From assembly GCA_041781135.1 (NCBI GenBank), contig JBHAZV010000038.1, positions 1 through 43,458 of the forward strand: a stretch of DNA of 43,458 nt. The letters are read 5' to 3'. The notes below the pieces were generated by a model. The model worked only from the letters and a program-made list of their open reading frames with translations. It was not told where the DNA came from and searched no databases. How positions within the stretch are numbered: position 1 is the stretch's first letter; each line of letters opens with the position of its first letter. A program made the position numbers and the translations under genes. Positions 1 to 8,151 of this stretch are shown in pieces. Source of the stretch: JAUMXJ01 sp041781135 (GTDB taxonomy: Bacteria; Bacillota; Clostridia; Peptostreptococcales; Acidaminobacteraceae).

Positions 1-609
1 AGCATCTCTTTGAATGGAATCGAAATTATTCCGATGTTTTCGGCATTTGTCGATCCGGGTCAATCCGTTGATGGAGAGATATATCTGAATGATACCGGCC
101 TTGTCGAGATACCTAAAGTGGAGGAGTTTTCGGATATCGAGTTTAATTTTGCCATAAGCAAAAAGGACGCTTCTTTTGGTGAATACCTTGCCAGGGAAAA
201 GTTTCGTATGTATCCTCTCGGCGAGGAGAACGCAAAAAAGTATGTGAGGGAAGCCGTGCCTACCGACAAGGTCATAATAGACACTGAGCAGTTCAGCGTC
301 GTTGTAACAGGTACGGGCAGGGATAACTATGATAATTACACAGTAAAACTCTACCTTGTGAATAAGTCAGATAAGCATCTTTTGTTTGTGGTAGATGATG
401 CCCTGTTTGCAGGCGTTTCCGTTGTTCCGTACTTTATTGAAAGCCTGGATATAGACAGGGTCAAGTTTTCTCAGATAGCTTGGTCGCAGAGTATGCTGGA
501 TCAAAATGGAGTAAAGGAAATAAAAGATATCGAAATTTTGCTCTCGGTGTGGGATTCCGAAAACAGGGCAAACAAAATCCACGAAGAAAGATTTACGCTG
601 ACACCGTAG
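1..609 (+). CDS. C-terminal part of an unrecognised beta-rich protein
   Basis: The reading frame is open from the first base of the window, so the true start probably lies upstream and only the last ~202 residues are seen. The visible part looks like two related beta-sandwich-like segments. The second has the pattern 'YTVKLYLVNKSDKHLLF', a hydrophobic pocket, then 'DIEILLSVWDSENRANKIHE' near the end. This pattern recurs in clostridial proteins of unknown function that often carry an N-terminal zinc ribbon or membrane anchor, but that end is not visible here. No catalytic motif is seen. A weak hairpin about 115 nt downstream may end the transcript. The function is unknown. Confidence 0.7.
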   Translation, partial: SISLNGIEIIPMFSAFVDPGQSVDGEIYLNDTGLVEIPKVEEFSDIEFNFAISKKDASFGEYLAREKFRMYPLGEENAKKYVREAVPTDKVIIDTEQFSVVVTGTGRDNYDNYTVKLYLVNKSDKHLLFVVDDALFAGVSVVPYFIESLDIDRVKFSQIAWSQSMLDQNGVKEIKDIEILLSVWDSENRANKIHEERFTLTP

Positions 610-725
610 ATTGAGCGATGTTTTTTAAGATTTACAGGGCAATTTGCAAAATGCAGGATGCGAAAGTTTCGGAAATGCCGAAATTGTGAAAAAGATGTAA
701 TTTTGGCGAGTTACAAAAATACGAG

Positions 726-755
726 GAATGCCGGTTATGCTTTGAATCGGCATTC
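726..755 (+). terminator. Possible terminator, 8-bp stem
   Basis: GAATGCCG (726-733) pairs with CGGCATTC (748-755) across a 14-nt loop and is followed by a T-rich stretch (tctgtttat). The T-run is interrupted and the site is 115 nt after the upstream stop codon, so this is only a possible terminator. The rest of 610-812 shows no convincing gene. Confidence 0.35.
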
Positions 756-812
756 TCTGTTTATGTACTTATCTTGTTTGGAATATCAGGTGTTTTTGAG
801 CGCTTACTGGGG

Positions 813-818
813 TATAAT
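813..818 (+). promoter_or_regulatory. -10 element upstream of the OsmC-like gene
   Basis: A perfect TATAAT lies 35 nt before the start codon. No good -35 hexamer is seen at 16-18 nt upstream, so the promoter call rests on the -10 only. Confidence 0.4.
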
Positions 819-853
819 ATATCTGTCGGAGAAATCTGCAAGGAGGGATGCAT

Positions 854-1231
854 ATGAAAGCAAAAGTGGAATTTGGGTCTGAATTTTCAGGAATGATGGA
901 GTGTGATCGCGGGAAGTTCGGGGTTGGCGTCGGCGGGCTGTTTCCATACGATATGATGGCGGGTGCGCTCGCTTCGTGCATTCACTCTACATTCAGGGAC
1001 ATCCTTAAGAAGAAGCGCATAGAGATAGAGGGCTGTACATATAGTGTGGAGGGTGAAAAGCGCTCGGAGATTCCTACGCATCTCCGTACTGTACATATAG
1101 ATGTCGTCGTAAAAAATCCGTCAAAGCGCGAGGGTGTGGAGGATGCGTTTAATCTCGCCCTGAAATATTGCTCGGTGTATTTTACATTTTCTCAGGTCGC
1201 TCAGATCTCGCATACATTTGCTATTGAGTAG
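854..1231 (+). CDS. OsmC/Ohr-family protein
   Basis: A 125-residue protein of the OsmC family, cytoplasmic proteins that typically reduce organic hydroperoxides through two cysteines. The sequence shows 'GLFPYDMMAGALASCIHSTF', with the first conserved Cys on the central helix, and 'ALKYCSVYFTFSQ', with the second. The second motif is C-S-V rather than the more usual C-P-V. The length fits the short YhfA-like branch. The start at 854 is preferred over the in-frame ATG at 848 because AGGAGG (841-846) lies 7 nt before 854 but only 1 nt before 848. The gene is followed 52 nt later by trmL. The peroxidase role is a family inference. Confidence 0.82.
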   Translation: MKAKVEFGSEFSGMMECDRGKFGVGVGGLFPYDMMAGALASCIHSTFRDILKKKRIEIEGCTYSVEGEKRSEIPTHLRTVHIDVVVKNPSKREGVEDAFNLALKYCSVYFTFSQVAQISHTFAIE

Positions 1232-1283
1232 CCTGCTTGATGTCGACGAATCGTGCAGAGTTGGCTGTGCAAAGAGAAACGCG

Positions 1284-1793
1284 ATGAATATAGTGCTGTT
1301 GGAACCGGAGATACCGTTAAATACAGGGAATATAGGCAGGACCTGTGTCGCGACGGGAAGTGTGCTGCACTTGATAAAACCTCTTGGGTTTGATATAGGC
1401 GAAAAGGCGGTCAAAAGAGCCGGGCTCGACTATTGGCGGGATCTTGATGTCAGACTTTATGAGAATTATCAGGATTTTTTGGATAAGAACAATTATCCGA
1501 GTGTGATAATGGCGACTACCAAGGCGGAGCGTAATTATACTGAAGTGAGCTACGAATCAGGAAGTTTTATCCTTTTTGGAAAGGAGAGTAAGGGCATACC
1601 TGAGGAGATGCTCGTCTCCTCTAAAGAGCGATGCGTTAGAATTCCGATGCTTGGCGGCACGCGTTCGCTTAATTTGGCCAATTCGGTTGCGATAATTTTG
1701 TATGAAGCTCTCAGACAGAATGATTTTAATGGGTTGGAGCAGAGCGGCAGCCTGCATAGGCTGAGCTGGAGCGACGGCTCTGAGCGGGATTGA
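1284..1793 (+). CDS. trmL: tRNA (cytidine/uridine-34 2'-O)-methyltransferase TrmL
   Basis: A 169-residue SPOUT-class methyltransferase that methylates the wobble 2'-OH of tRNA-Leu isoacceptors. The family signature is complete: 'MNIVLLEPEIPLNTGNIGRT' at the N-terminus, 'LHLIKPLGF', 'RAGLDYW', 'VIMATTKAERNYTE', the SAM-knot motif 'LFGKESKGIPEEML' and 'RIPMLGGTRSLNLANSVAI'. The frame is open further upstream, but homologous proteins begin at MNIVL, so 1284 is chosen. There is no strong Shine-Dalgarno sequence. A second, frameshifted copy lies at 28951. The next gene, cbiB, begins 4 nt after this stop, so the two are probably cotranscribed. Confidence 0.93.
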   Translation: MNIVLLEPEIPLNTGNIGRTCVATGSVLHLIKPLGFDIGEKAVKRAGLDYWRDLDVRLYENYQDFLDKNNYPSVIMATTKAERNYTEVSYESGSFILFGKESKGIPEEMLVSSKERCVRIPMLGGTRSLNLANSVAIILYEALRQNDFNGLEQSGSLHRLSWSDGSERD

Positions 1794-1797
1794 TATT

Positions 1798-2808
1798 ATG
1801 ATATGGATTATCGCCGCTGCTTTTGTCGCCGATTTGCTCATAGGCGATCCACAGGGGGTCTGGCATCCCGTAAGGTTTATGGGCTGGATAATAGAGAAGC
1901 TGCATCCGTTGGTTGAGCGCGGCGGCAGCACTGAACGGAAGATTCGCGGCGCAATGTATCCGGCGGCGCTATGTCTTTTAGCGATGGCGATATCGAATGC
2001 GGTATATATTTTGCCTTACCCCGCTCGCGAGCTTGCGGCGCTGTACTTGCTTTACTCATCGCTTGCAGTTCGCTCCCTTGCGGAAGAGGTGTTGAAGGTG
2101 CTGCGTATAAAAGATATCTCCGAAAGGCGCAGAGCGCTCGCCATGCTTTGCAGCAGAGATACTGCGGAGTTGGATGAGCGCGGCATAAATTCGACTCTGT
2201 TTGAAACCACGGCCGAAAACTCGGTCGATGGGGCGCTTGCACCTCTGTTTTACATGATTGCCGCGGCGCTTATATCCGATTTTTGTCTCGGCTCGGACGC
2301 CGGCGGAAGCGGAATTGGGTTTGTGGCTGTATTGTCGGCGGCGCTTGTCTACAAGGCTGTTAGCACCTGCGACTCAATGGTGGGTTACAAAAACGAGAGA
2401 TTCATCGATACAGGAATGGTCTCCGCTCGTTTTGACGATGTGCTCAATTTTTTGCCGGCGCGCCTCTCTCAGCCGTTTGTTCTTGTGGCAGGCGCGGTGG
2501 TGGTCGCCTGCAGGCGTGGTCCTGCCGCGGCGCTGCGAAGTTCGGTGCGCGGGGTCAAGATATATTTTCGGGATAGGAGGAAGCACGAAAGTCCTAATTC
2601 ATGCCATGCGATGTCTATGTTTGCGGGAATTTTAGGCGTGAGAATATGCGGGCCCGTTTCTTACTTCGGAAAAGTCAAGCCGAAAGAGTTTGTTGGAGAA
2701 GATGTGCGGCGGCTTACAGATGCCGCGGTCATAGAAGCGGTGGCGGTAATGATCCTATCGGCAGTTCTGATGATGATTGCCGGCGCTGCATTGTCGCGGA
2801 TACTTTAA
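1798..2808 (+). CDS. cbiB: Adenosylcobinamide-phosphate synthase CbiB
   Basis: An integral membrane enzyme of 336 residues that attaches the (R)-1-amino-2-propanol (phosphate) arm to adenosylcobyric acid. Recognisable motifs are 'DLLIGDPQGVWHPVRFMG' at the N-terminus, 'ETTAENSVDGALAPLFY' in the middle, 'KAVSTCDSMVGYKNERF' followed by 'DVLNFLPARLS', and 'HESPNSCHAMSMFAGILG' near the C-terminus. Several hydrophobic segments fit the 4-5 helices of the family, and the length is typical. The start is 4 nt after the trmL stop with little ribosome binding site, suggesting translational coupling. The aminopropanol-supplying cobD-like gene follows 12 nt later. Confidence 0.93.
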   Translation: MIWIIAAAFVADLLIGDPQGVWHPVRFMGWIIEKLHPLVERGGSTERKIRGAMYPAALCLLAMAISNAVYILPYPARELAALYLLYSSLAVRSLAEEVLKVLRIKDISERRRALAMLCSRDTAELDERGINSTLFETTAENSVDGALAPLFYMIAAALISDFCLGSDAGGSGIGFVAVLSAALVYKAVSTCDSMVGYKNERFIDTGMVSARFDDVLNFLPARLSQPFVLVAGAVVVACRRGPAAALRSSVRGVKIYFRDRRKHESPNSCHAMSMFAGILGVRICGPVSYFGKVKPKEFVGEDVRRLTDAAVIEAVAVMILSAVLMMIAGAALSRIL

Positions 2809-2820
2809 TAAAGGGGTTTT

Positions 2821-4164
2821 ATGCGTTTTCACGGAGGGATAAATACATCGGAGTACCTGGATTTCAGCGTAAATGTGCCGGTCAGGCAGCTGGATGAAAA
2901 AGCGCGAAGATACATAGATAAGGCACTTTTAGATGTACATCTGTATCCGAGCATTGATAACCGCGTGTTGTGCGAAAGGCTGGGAGAGTTTTTGGGCGCG
3001 CGCGTTTTGCTTGGAAATGGCGCAACCCAGCTGATATATGCCTCTGCGCGGTTATTTATAGGGAAAAGAGTTGTGGTGGTAGAACCTGCCTTTACAGAGT
3101 ATGTTGAGGCGCTAAAACGTTCAGAGGTGCATCATTTGAATGTCCTTGACTGTATAGGTGACGAGGATGCCATGGCAGAAAGAATAGCCAATTTTGCCGC
3201 CGGTATAGGGGCAAGTGCGGTGTATCTCTGTAACCCAAACAATCCTGTCGGTTATTTTCATCCAAGATTAATATCAAAAATATGTAATATTTTTAATGCA
3301 AAAGTTTTGGGCAGCAAGTGCGAATATGCAGCGTGCGGCTGTGAGAGAGTTGTAGCGGGCGGCTGTGAGGGAATTGCAACGAGCGGCTGTGAGGGAATTG
3401 CAGCGGGCGGCTGTGAGGGAATTGCAGCAGAAAGCTGTGGGATGCCTACGCTTGTGGTCGACGAGAGTTTCATAGATTTTGTTGATGGCATAGATTTGCG
3501 AAGGCACAGTGAGGAAGTGGCGAGGCTTTTCGGTGTTGCTGACCGGGCTCAATGTTCGGAAGCTTTGCATAAGGGTGACATGCCTGTGATGCGGCGTGCG
3601 GATGAGTCTATGACGCGGCGTGCGGATGAGTCTATGACGCGGCGTGCAGACATGTCTATGATGCAGCGTGCGGATGCGTCTATGACGCGGCGTGCGGATG
3701 CGATTATTACACTGCGTGCGGATGTGCTTGTGATAAGATCTCTAACAAAGGCGTTTTCTGTGCCGGGACTTAGGCTTGGGTATGCCGCCGGTTCTGAGCA
3801 GATGATTGAAAAGCTCGCGTGCGAAGTGGAGCCGTGGTCGGTGGGAGCAGTGCCCGCAGCATTTATGGAATACGTGCTGGATAACGAATTGATTTTTAAC
3901 AGCAATGTAAATTGTTTCAGGGCGGCTCGCGAAAAACTGGCGCACGGTCTGGCAAAGCTGGGATTTTATGTATTTCCATCTGATGTGAACTACCTTCTTT
4001 TTAAGGCTCCAAAGGGGCTTAATGACTATCTTAGAAATAATTTGTTTAATATCAGGACATGTGCGGATTTTATGTTTCTCGGCGATGAGTATTATCGCGT
4101 GACGGTGCGTTCGGAGCGGGATAATGCAGAACTGCTGGAGTTATTGGGCAATTATTGTCAATGA
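2821..4164 (+). CDS. cobD: Threonine-phosphate decarboxylase CobD-like (class I aminotransferase fold) with two internal repeat insertions
   Basis: A PLP enzyme expected to decarboxylate L-threonine O-3-phosphate to aminopropanol phosphate for CbiB, which it follows directly. Family features are 'FHGGINTSEYLDFSVNV', 'GNGATQLIYASARL', 'VYLCNPNNPVGY', 'VVDESFIDF' (PLP-phenol Asp) and 'VIRSLTKAFSVPGLRLGYA', with the PLP lysine at residue 310. At 447 residues it is ~80-100 longer than usual. The extra length is two tandem-repeat insertions flanking the DESFIDF strand: residues 173-204 (G-C-E-G-I-A-A-G units) and 256-303 (M-T-R-R-A-D-E-S units). The frame stays open and the catalytic core is intact. 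A histidinol-phosphate aminotransferase is the alternative; context favours CobD. RBS AAGGGG lies just upstream. Confidence 0.88.
   Translation: MRFHGGINTSEYLDFSVNVPVRQLDEKARRYIDKALLDVHLYPSIDNRVLCERLGEFLGARVLLGNGATQLIYASARLFIGKRVVVVEPAFTEYVEALKRSEVHHLNVLDCIGDEDAMAERIANFAAGIGASAVYLCNPNNPVGYFHPRLISKICNIFNAKVLGSKCEYAACGCERVVAGGCEGIATSGCEGIAAGGCEGIAAESCGMPTLVVDESFIDFVDGIDLRRHSEEVARLFGVADRAQCSEALHKGDMPVMRRADESMTRRADESMTRRADMSMMQRADASMTRRADAIITLRADVLVIRSLTKAFSVPGLRLGYAAGSEQMIEKLACEVEPWSVGAVPAAFMEYVLDNELIFNSNVNCFRAAREKLAHGLAKLGFYVFPSDVNYLLFKAPKGLNDYLRNNLFNIRTCADFMFLGDEYYRVTVRSERDNAELLELLGNYCQ
3337..3432 (+). repeat. Coding minisatellite 1 in cobD, 4 x 24 nt
   Basis: Four consecutive 24-nt units encode G-C-E-(R/G)-(V/I)-(V/A)-(A/T)-x, followed by a partial fifth unit to 3440. 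Units 2-4 are nearly identical at the DNA level (core ggctgtgagggaattgca), suggesting recent expansion. Every unit is a whole number of codons, so the enzyme frame is kept. The array is in the loop before the PLP-binding Asp strand. Confidence 0.9.
3586..3729 (+). repeat. Coding minisatellite 2 in cobD, 6 x 24 nt
   Basis: Six consecutive 24-nt units encode (V/M/I)-(M/T)-(R/Q/L)-R-A-D-x-x, with DNA core cggcgtgcggatgagtct. They run directly into 'VIRSLTK', the PLP-lysine motif. The last unit (I-T-L-R-A-D-V-L, then V-I-R) resembles the native strand leading to the lysine, so the array may have grown by duplicating that edge. The period equals that of the first array, but the sequence is unrelated. 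Confidence 0.9.
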
Positions 4165-4203
4165 CAAAAGTGTGCCAATCTAAAAAATATCGTGTCTGAA
4201 TAC

Positions 4204-4209
4204 TATAAT
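4204..4209 (+). promoter_or_regulatory. -10 element upstream of the C-type lectin gene
   Basis: A TATAAT lies 141 nt before the chosen start codon at 4351. No strong -35 is seen. The long 5' leader (about 4215-4350) holds no obvious riboswitch fold or gene. With the terminator at 6601-6631 it suggests the lectin gene is its own transcription unit. Confidence 0.4.
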
Positions 4210-4350
4210 AATAGTGTGGGTGCTGCAGGATGCAAAATTGGCTGAATTATGCCAAGCACGCAGTATTTTGAGCGTGTACGAGCATGGCAATTTTGGTTTG
4301 ATTGTGCTTTTGGAGCATCAAAGCATCAGTATTATTATCGGGAGGAAACT

Positions 4351-6582
4351 ATGATGATTTTTAGAAATAGGGCGGTTAAAAGAGTGGCAGCGCTGCTTAT
4401 GGCTGCTGCTATGTGCATTCCTGTGTTTTTTGGTACGTCTTTCGCTGAGGGTGACAGCGAACTTGTTGAATACAACGGACATATGTATCTAAGAATCGAA
4501 CAGGGAATGTCCTGGCAGGAAGCCAAGCAGCTTTGCGAAAGCCTCGGCGGTCATTTGGCTACAATCACATCCGAAGGCGAACAGGAATTTGTCAAGCGGC
4601 TCGTCAGCGGCGGCTCTAAAGATCAGTACTGGCTTGGCGCTACTGATGAGGCTAAGGAAGGCGATTGGAAGTGGATTACAGGCGAGGAATTTGTATATTG
4701 GGCAACCCGTGTAACATTTAATAATTATAACGGCAATGAGCATTATCTGCAAATGCAGAGGCATCACTGGGGGGATGCAAATTATCTTGGAGTTTGGAAT
4801 GACATCAACAAGGACAATTACATATCAGGTCAAACAGACTTTTTTTCGACTGACAGATGTGGTTTGATATGCGAATTTGAATCCTTGGCAAATAATCAGA
4901 ATAACGGAGCCTCTATAAATGTTCCTGCGAACGCAGATCTAAGGTATTTCAACGGACACACGTACCTCGTGGTCTATGAACCTGCGACTCCCGAAGAGGC
5001 AGAAAGGTTCTGTGCGGCATTTGGCGGACATCTTGCTACCGTGACAAGCGAAGAGGAAAATAATTTTTTGAAGACTCTTTTCGAAGAAAAGAGAGAGGTC
5101 GCTTATATATTGGGCGGAACTGACAGGAATACGGAAGGCGTTTGGGAATGGATGAACGGAGAGCCATGGAGCTTCAGTTACTGGGATTCGCCTACAGAAC
5201 CTAATAATGGTCTCGGCGCAGGTGAGAACTATCTATGTGCAGGCGCAAGGGTCAACTGGAAATGGGTAGATTTTTTTGGAAAATATGATGGTTATTCTTC
5301 AAAGTTCCCGTATGTATGTGAATGGGAATCTGTAATCGGTCAGGGAGATGTTCAGCAGGGAATCGGCAAATGGACCGGCGGTTCGCTGTCGGGCACATAT
5401 TCCGCTGTTGCGGCTGCTAAGGATGGTTATTACAGCGGTGTAAACGGTCAGGATAATTATGGCGACGGTAAAAATATTTTTTATGTCGAACATATAGACA
5501 ATAAAATCTACATCACATATTACCACGACGAAAACGCTACATCGGTATACGGAAGCATTTCGGCTGATTTGCAGTCACCGGAAATGCTTGCTGTCGGACA
5601 GAATTGGTTTAACAGCAGAACCGGGCATCCGGATGTGTTAGTGTCTATCAGATTTTTTGCAGACAAGATCGAAATAAGCAGGTTCAATGCATCCGGTGTT
5701 CAAAGAGATACTCTCTATGCAAAGAAAATCTCTGATTCCGTCCCTGCGGGAAAGGTGTTTAATGAAAACAAAGATCCGGCTCATAAAAATCAAAATAACG
5801 GAAGCACAGGAAATGCTGCAGAGCCTACCCCGGACAAGGCGATTGAAGTCAAGGTAGAATCCGGAGTTCAGGCGGCTACCGCAAAGGTGTTTAACGGCGT
5901 TACAGGCGTCACGGTAAGCTTTAATCAGACCGGCGCGCTTGGCTACCGTCTGTTCAGGTCTACCAATCCTCAGGAACTCGGTATTTCTGTCACCGATTTT
6001 TATATCACGTCTAATAATTTTACTGATGTCAATGTGCAGCCGAGCACGCAGTATTACTACACTTTGGTAGAGGTGGCCGGAGAGGCGGATCCTCTTAATG
6101 GTGTGAGCGAAAGGCATGGAAATACTATCGCAAAGTGGTCGGTAAGGACGGCGGCTGCTGTAAATGCGGGCGGAATTTCGGCCGGTTCCACTAAGAGATT
6201 TATAATGCTCAAGCTGGATGATCCAAAGATGAGCGTCGACGGAATCGAGCAGGAAATCGACCCAGGCAAGGGCACTGCACCTGTAATTGTAAGGGGCAGG
6301 ACTATGCTGCCGATAAGAGCAGTTGTTGAGGCAATGGGCGGCGCTGTCGGATGGAACGGCAGCAATAAAGAAGTTTCGCTGACCGTTGGCAGCACTGTGC
6401 TCAAACTGTGGCTCGGCAAGAGCGAGTTAAGTAAGAATTCGGCGATAATAAAGATAGATGTTCCGCCGATGCTTATCAATAACAGGACATGCGTTCCTCT
6501 AAGGTTTGCCGCTGAAAATCTCAATTGTCAGATCGAATGGATAAACTCAACTAAGAGTATTGTTATAGTTTGGACAGAATAG
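4351..6582 (+). CDS. Secreted protein with two C-type lectin-like domains and a C-terminal stalk domain
   Basis: A 743-residue exported protein. The start at 4351 has GGAGG at 4341-4345 and gives a clear signal peptide (Arg/Lys-rich start, hydrophobic core 'VAALLMAAAMCIPVFF', cleavage near TSFA-EG). Domains: C-type lectin-like 1 at ~40-185 ('WQEAKQLCESLGGHLATITS', 'YWLGATDE', 'GLICEFE'); C-type lectin-like 2 at ~195-345 ('AERFCAAFGGHLATVTSEEE', 'PTEPNNGLGAGENYLC', 'PYVCEWE'); an unrecognised domain at ~350-480; a fibronectin-III-like stretch at ~515-620; and a copper-amine-oxidase-N-terminal-like stalk domain at ~630-743 ('RGRTMLPIRAVVEAMGG', 'NNRTCVPLRFAAENL'). It probably acts at the cell surface binding a carbohydrate or protein; the ligand is unknown. 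It interrupts the cobalamin gene run, but promoter and terminator make it independent. Confidence 0.87.
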   Translation: MMIFRNRAVKRVAALLMAAAMCIPVFFGTSFAEGDSELVEYNGHMYLRIEQGMSWQEAKQLCESLGGHLATITSEGEQEFVKRLVSGGSKDQYWLGATDEAKEGDWKWITGEEFVYWATRVTFNNYNGNEHYLQMQRHHWGDANYLGVWNDINKDNYISGQTDFFSTDRCGLICEFESLANNQNNGASINVPANADLRYFNGHTYLVVYEPATPEEAERFCAAFGGHLATVTSEEENNFLKTLFEEKREVAYILGGTDRNTEGVWEWMNGEPWSFSYWDSPTEPNNGLGAGENYLCAGARVNWKWVDFFGKYDGYSSKFPYVCEWESVIGQGDVQQGIGKWTGGSLSGTYSAVAAAKDGYYSGVNGQDNYGDGKNIFYVEHIDNKIYITYYHDENATSVYGSISADLQSPEMLAVGQNWFNSRTGHPDVLVSIRFFADKIEISRFNASGVQRDTLYAKKISDSVPAGKVFNENKDPAHKNQNNGSTGNAAEPTPDKAIEVKVESGVQAATAKVFNGVTGVTVSFNQTGALGYRLFRSTNPQELGISVTDFYITSNNFTDVNVQPSTQYYYTLVEVAGEADPLNGVSERHGNTIAKWSVRTAAAVNAGGISAGSTKRFIMLKLDDPKMSVDGIEQEIDPGKGTAPVIVRGRTMLPIRAVVEAMGGAVGWNGSNKEVSLTVGSTVLKLWLGKSELSKNSAIIKIDVPPMLINNRTCVPLRFAAENLNCQIEWINSTKSIVIVWTE

Positions 6583-6600
6583 CGCCAAAATTGGCGTATG

Positions 6601-6631
6601 CCCCGCATCGAGGGATCGATGCGGGGTTTTT
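6601..6631 (+). terminator. Strong intrinsic terminator
   Basis: CCCCGCATCGA (6601-6611) pairs perfectly with TCGATGCGGGG (6616-6626) across a 4-nt loop and is followed by TTTTT. It sits 18 nt after the lectin gene's stop. Confidence 0.92.
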
Positions 6632-6710
6632 GTTCGTAAAACTGGGCATAAGAGGAATTTTGTGGTAGAATTAAATGTCAGGAAACTGGCATATCCGATG
6701 GAGGTGCGGT

Positions 6711-7235
6711 ATGAAGCTGATCATAGGGGGAGTCAGGAGCGGCAAGTCCGAGTTTGCTGAAAAATTGGCGCTTTCGGCGAAGAATGTGCTGTATGTGGCG
6801 ACCTCTAAGAACGATTTTGGCATGGAGTCGCGCATAGAGGCTCACAAAAAGCGCAGGCCTGCCTCCTGGGGCACTCTTGAAAAGTACAGAGATTTTACTC
6901 GCGGGGATTTTGAGGGTTTTGCCGTGGCATTGTTCGACTGCGCCGGAGTTATGGCGACAAATATCATGTTTGAAACCGATAATTTGGAGAATTTAGGAGA
7001 GCAGGAGCTTTTTGGCATTATCTGGGGTCAGTTTCGCGGATTGCTTGATTCTGCGGCTTCTGCGAAGGCGGAATTGCTTATAGTTTCAAATGAGGTCGGC
7101 AGCGGACTTGTATCTGAACACAGGATTGGCAATCAGTTTAGAGATTTGCTCGGAGGCATAAATAAGGCGCTTGCCGCCGAGGCGGATGAAGTATACTTTA
7201 TGGTTGCGGGCATTCCAATGAAGATCAAAGGGTGA
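6711..7235 (+). CDS. cobU: Adenosylcobinamide kinase / adenosylcobinamide-phosphate guanylyltransferase CobU
   Basis: A 174-residue bifunctional enzyme that phosphorylates adenosylcobinamide and then activates it with GTP to adenosylcobinamide-GDP. The N-terminal P-loop 'LIIGGVRSGKSEFAEKLA' is diagnostic of CobU. 'EVGSGLVSEHRIGNQFRDLL' and 'LAAEADEVYFMVAGIPMKIK' match the conserved C-terminal half. The ATG at 6711 is chosen because GGAGG (6700-6704) precedes it by 6 nt and the P-loop begins at residue 5, as in homologues; the frame is open from 6675. The canonical 'R..TW'-type middle region is only loosely conserved. cobS follows after ~100 nt. Confidence 0.92.
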   Translation: MKLIIGGVRSGKSEFAEKLALSAKNVLYVATSKNDFGMESRIEAHKKRRPASWGTLEKYRDFTRGDFEGFAVALFDCAGVMATNIMFETDNLENLGEQELFGIIWGQFRGLLDSAASAKAELLIVSNEVGSGLVSEHRIGNQFRDLLGGINKALAAEADEVYFMVAGIPMKIKG

Positions 7236-7338
7236 GCTGACTTCGCGGGAGCTGTGTTTGGTTTTATGGGTGTTTCGGACATTCTGATGTAGCGAGCATC
7301 GCGTGGGGAATGCCAAAGTATGAGGGCGGACGAGATAA

Positions 7339-8097
7339 ATGAAGCATTTTGAAGGATTTCTGATATTGGTTTCGTATTTTACCAGAATTCCGATAGGCAG
7401 AACTATAGAATATTCTGATGAAAAATACGAGCGCGGAATACATATGTTTCCGCTGTTAGGCGTTCTGATTGCGATGGTAATGCTGTTCGCAGCTGTTTTT
7501 TTGTCGCACTTTTTTGGGGGTATGGTTCGAGGTGCGCTTATCTTTTTGGTTTATGTTGCGCTGACCGGTGCGATCCATATCGATGGTTTTGCCGATTCTG
7601 TCGACGGATTTTTTTCCGGCAGGTCAAGGGAGCGTACACTTGAAATTATGAGCGATCCGCATATAGGAACATTCGGGGTGCTGGGCGTAGCGCTGCTTGC
7701 CTTGGTGTATTCGGGCGTTTTTGCTGATTTTGCGAGTCATAAAACCGCGCTTATGGCGCTGTTTCCGTATGTGGGCAGAACGGCTGCGTATTTTTGTGCT
7801 TCGATATTTGAGTATGCAAAGCCGAGCGGAATGGGGAAGGTGTTTGTAGACGCTGCGAGCGCGTGTATCGCAGCCCTGCATATCGCGCTGCTCGCAGTTG
7901 TTGGAACAGTTTTGTCTGTTGTATCAGGGATAAAGATCTTGCAATTTGCTATTCCTGTGGCGGCGGCGTTTGCAGCTGCTACAGCTTCGGCTTGGGTATC
8001 AAACAGAAAAATCGGAGGGCTTACAGGCGACAGTATGGGTATGATTATCGAATTTTCGCAAATGGTTTACTTGCTGACTTTTGTGGCCGCACGATAA
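7339..8097 (+). CDS. cobS: Adenosylcobinamide-GDP ribazoletransferase CobS
   Basis: A 252-residue membrane enzyme that joins adenosylcobinamide-GDP, the product of the preceding cobU, to alpha-ribazole (phosphate), closing the nucleotide loop of cobalamin. It shows the family motif 'GAIHIDGFADSVDGFFSG' (Asp-rich, Mg2+ binding), 'SDPHIGTFGVLG', and the C-terminal 'IGGLTGDSMGMIIEFSQ'. There are about six hydrophobic segments and the length is typical. The RBS is weak (GAGGGC about 14 nt upstream). The 103-nt gap from cobU shows no terminator, so cotranscription is likely. Confidence 0.93.
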   Translation: MKHFEGFLILVSYFTRIPIGRTIEYSDEKYERGIHMFPLLGVLIAMVMLFAAVFLSHFFGGMVRGALIFLVYVALTGAIHIDGFADSVDGFFSGRSRERTLEIMSDPHIGTFGVLGVALLALVYSGVFADFASHKTALMALFPYVGRTAAYFCASIFEYAKPSGMGKVFVDAASACIAALHIALLAVVGTVLSVVSGIKILQFAIPVAAAFAAATASAWVSNRKIGGLTGDSMGMIIEFSQMVYLLTFVAAR

Positions 8098-8151
8098 TCA
8101 GAGTATGTGGGAGGTGTGTTTTCGGGGTTGCCCGTTCGCAAACGCAGAGAG

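Noticed and set aside
658..882. 74-codon ORF with a Cys-x-x-Cys-like start
   Set aside because: No ribosome binding site; it runs through a hairpin, the OsmC promoter and the OsmC start, so it is a chance frame.
3337..3729. cobD as a pseudogene because of the repeats
   Set aside because: The frame is open throughout and all PLP-enzyme motifs, including the lysine, are present; repeats are whole-codon units.
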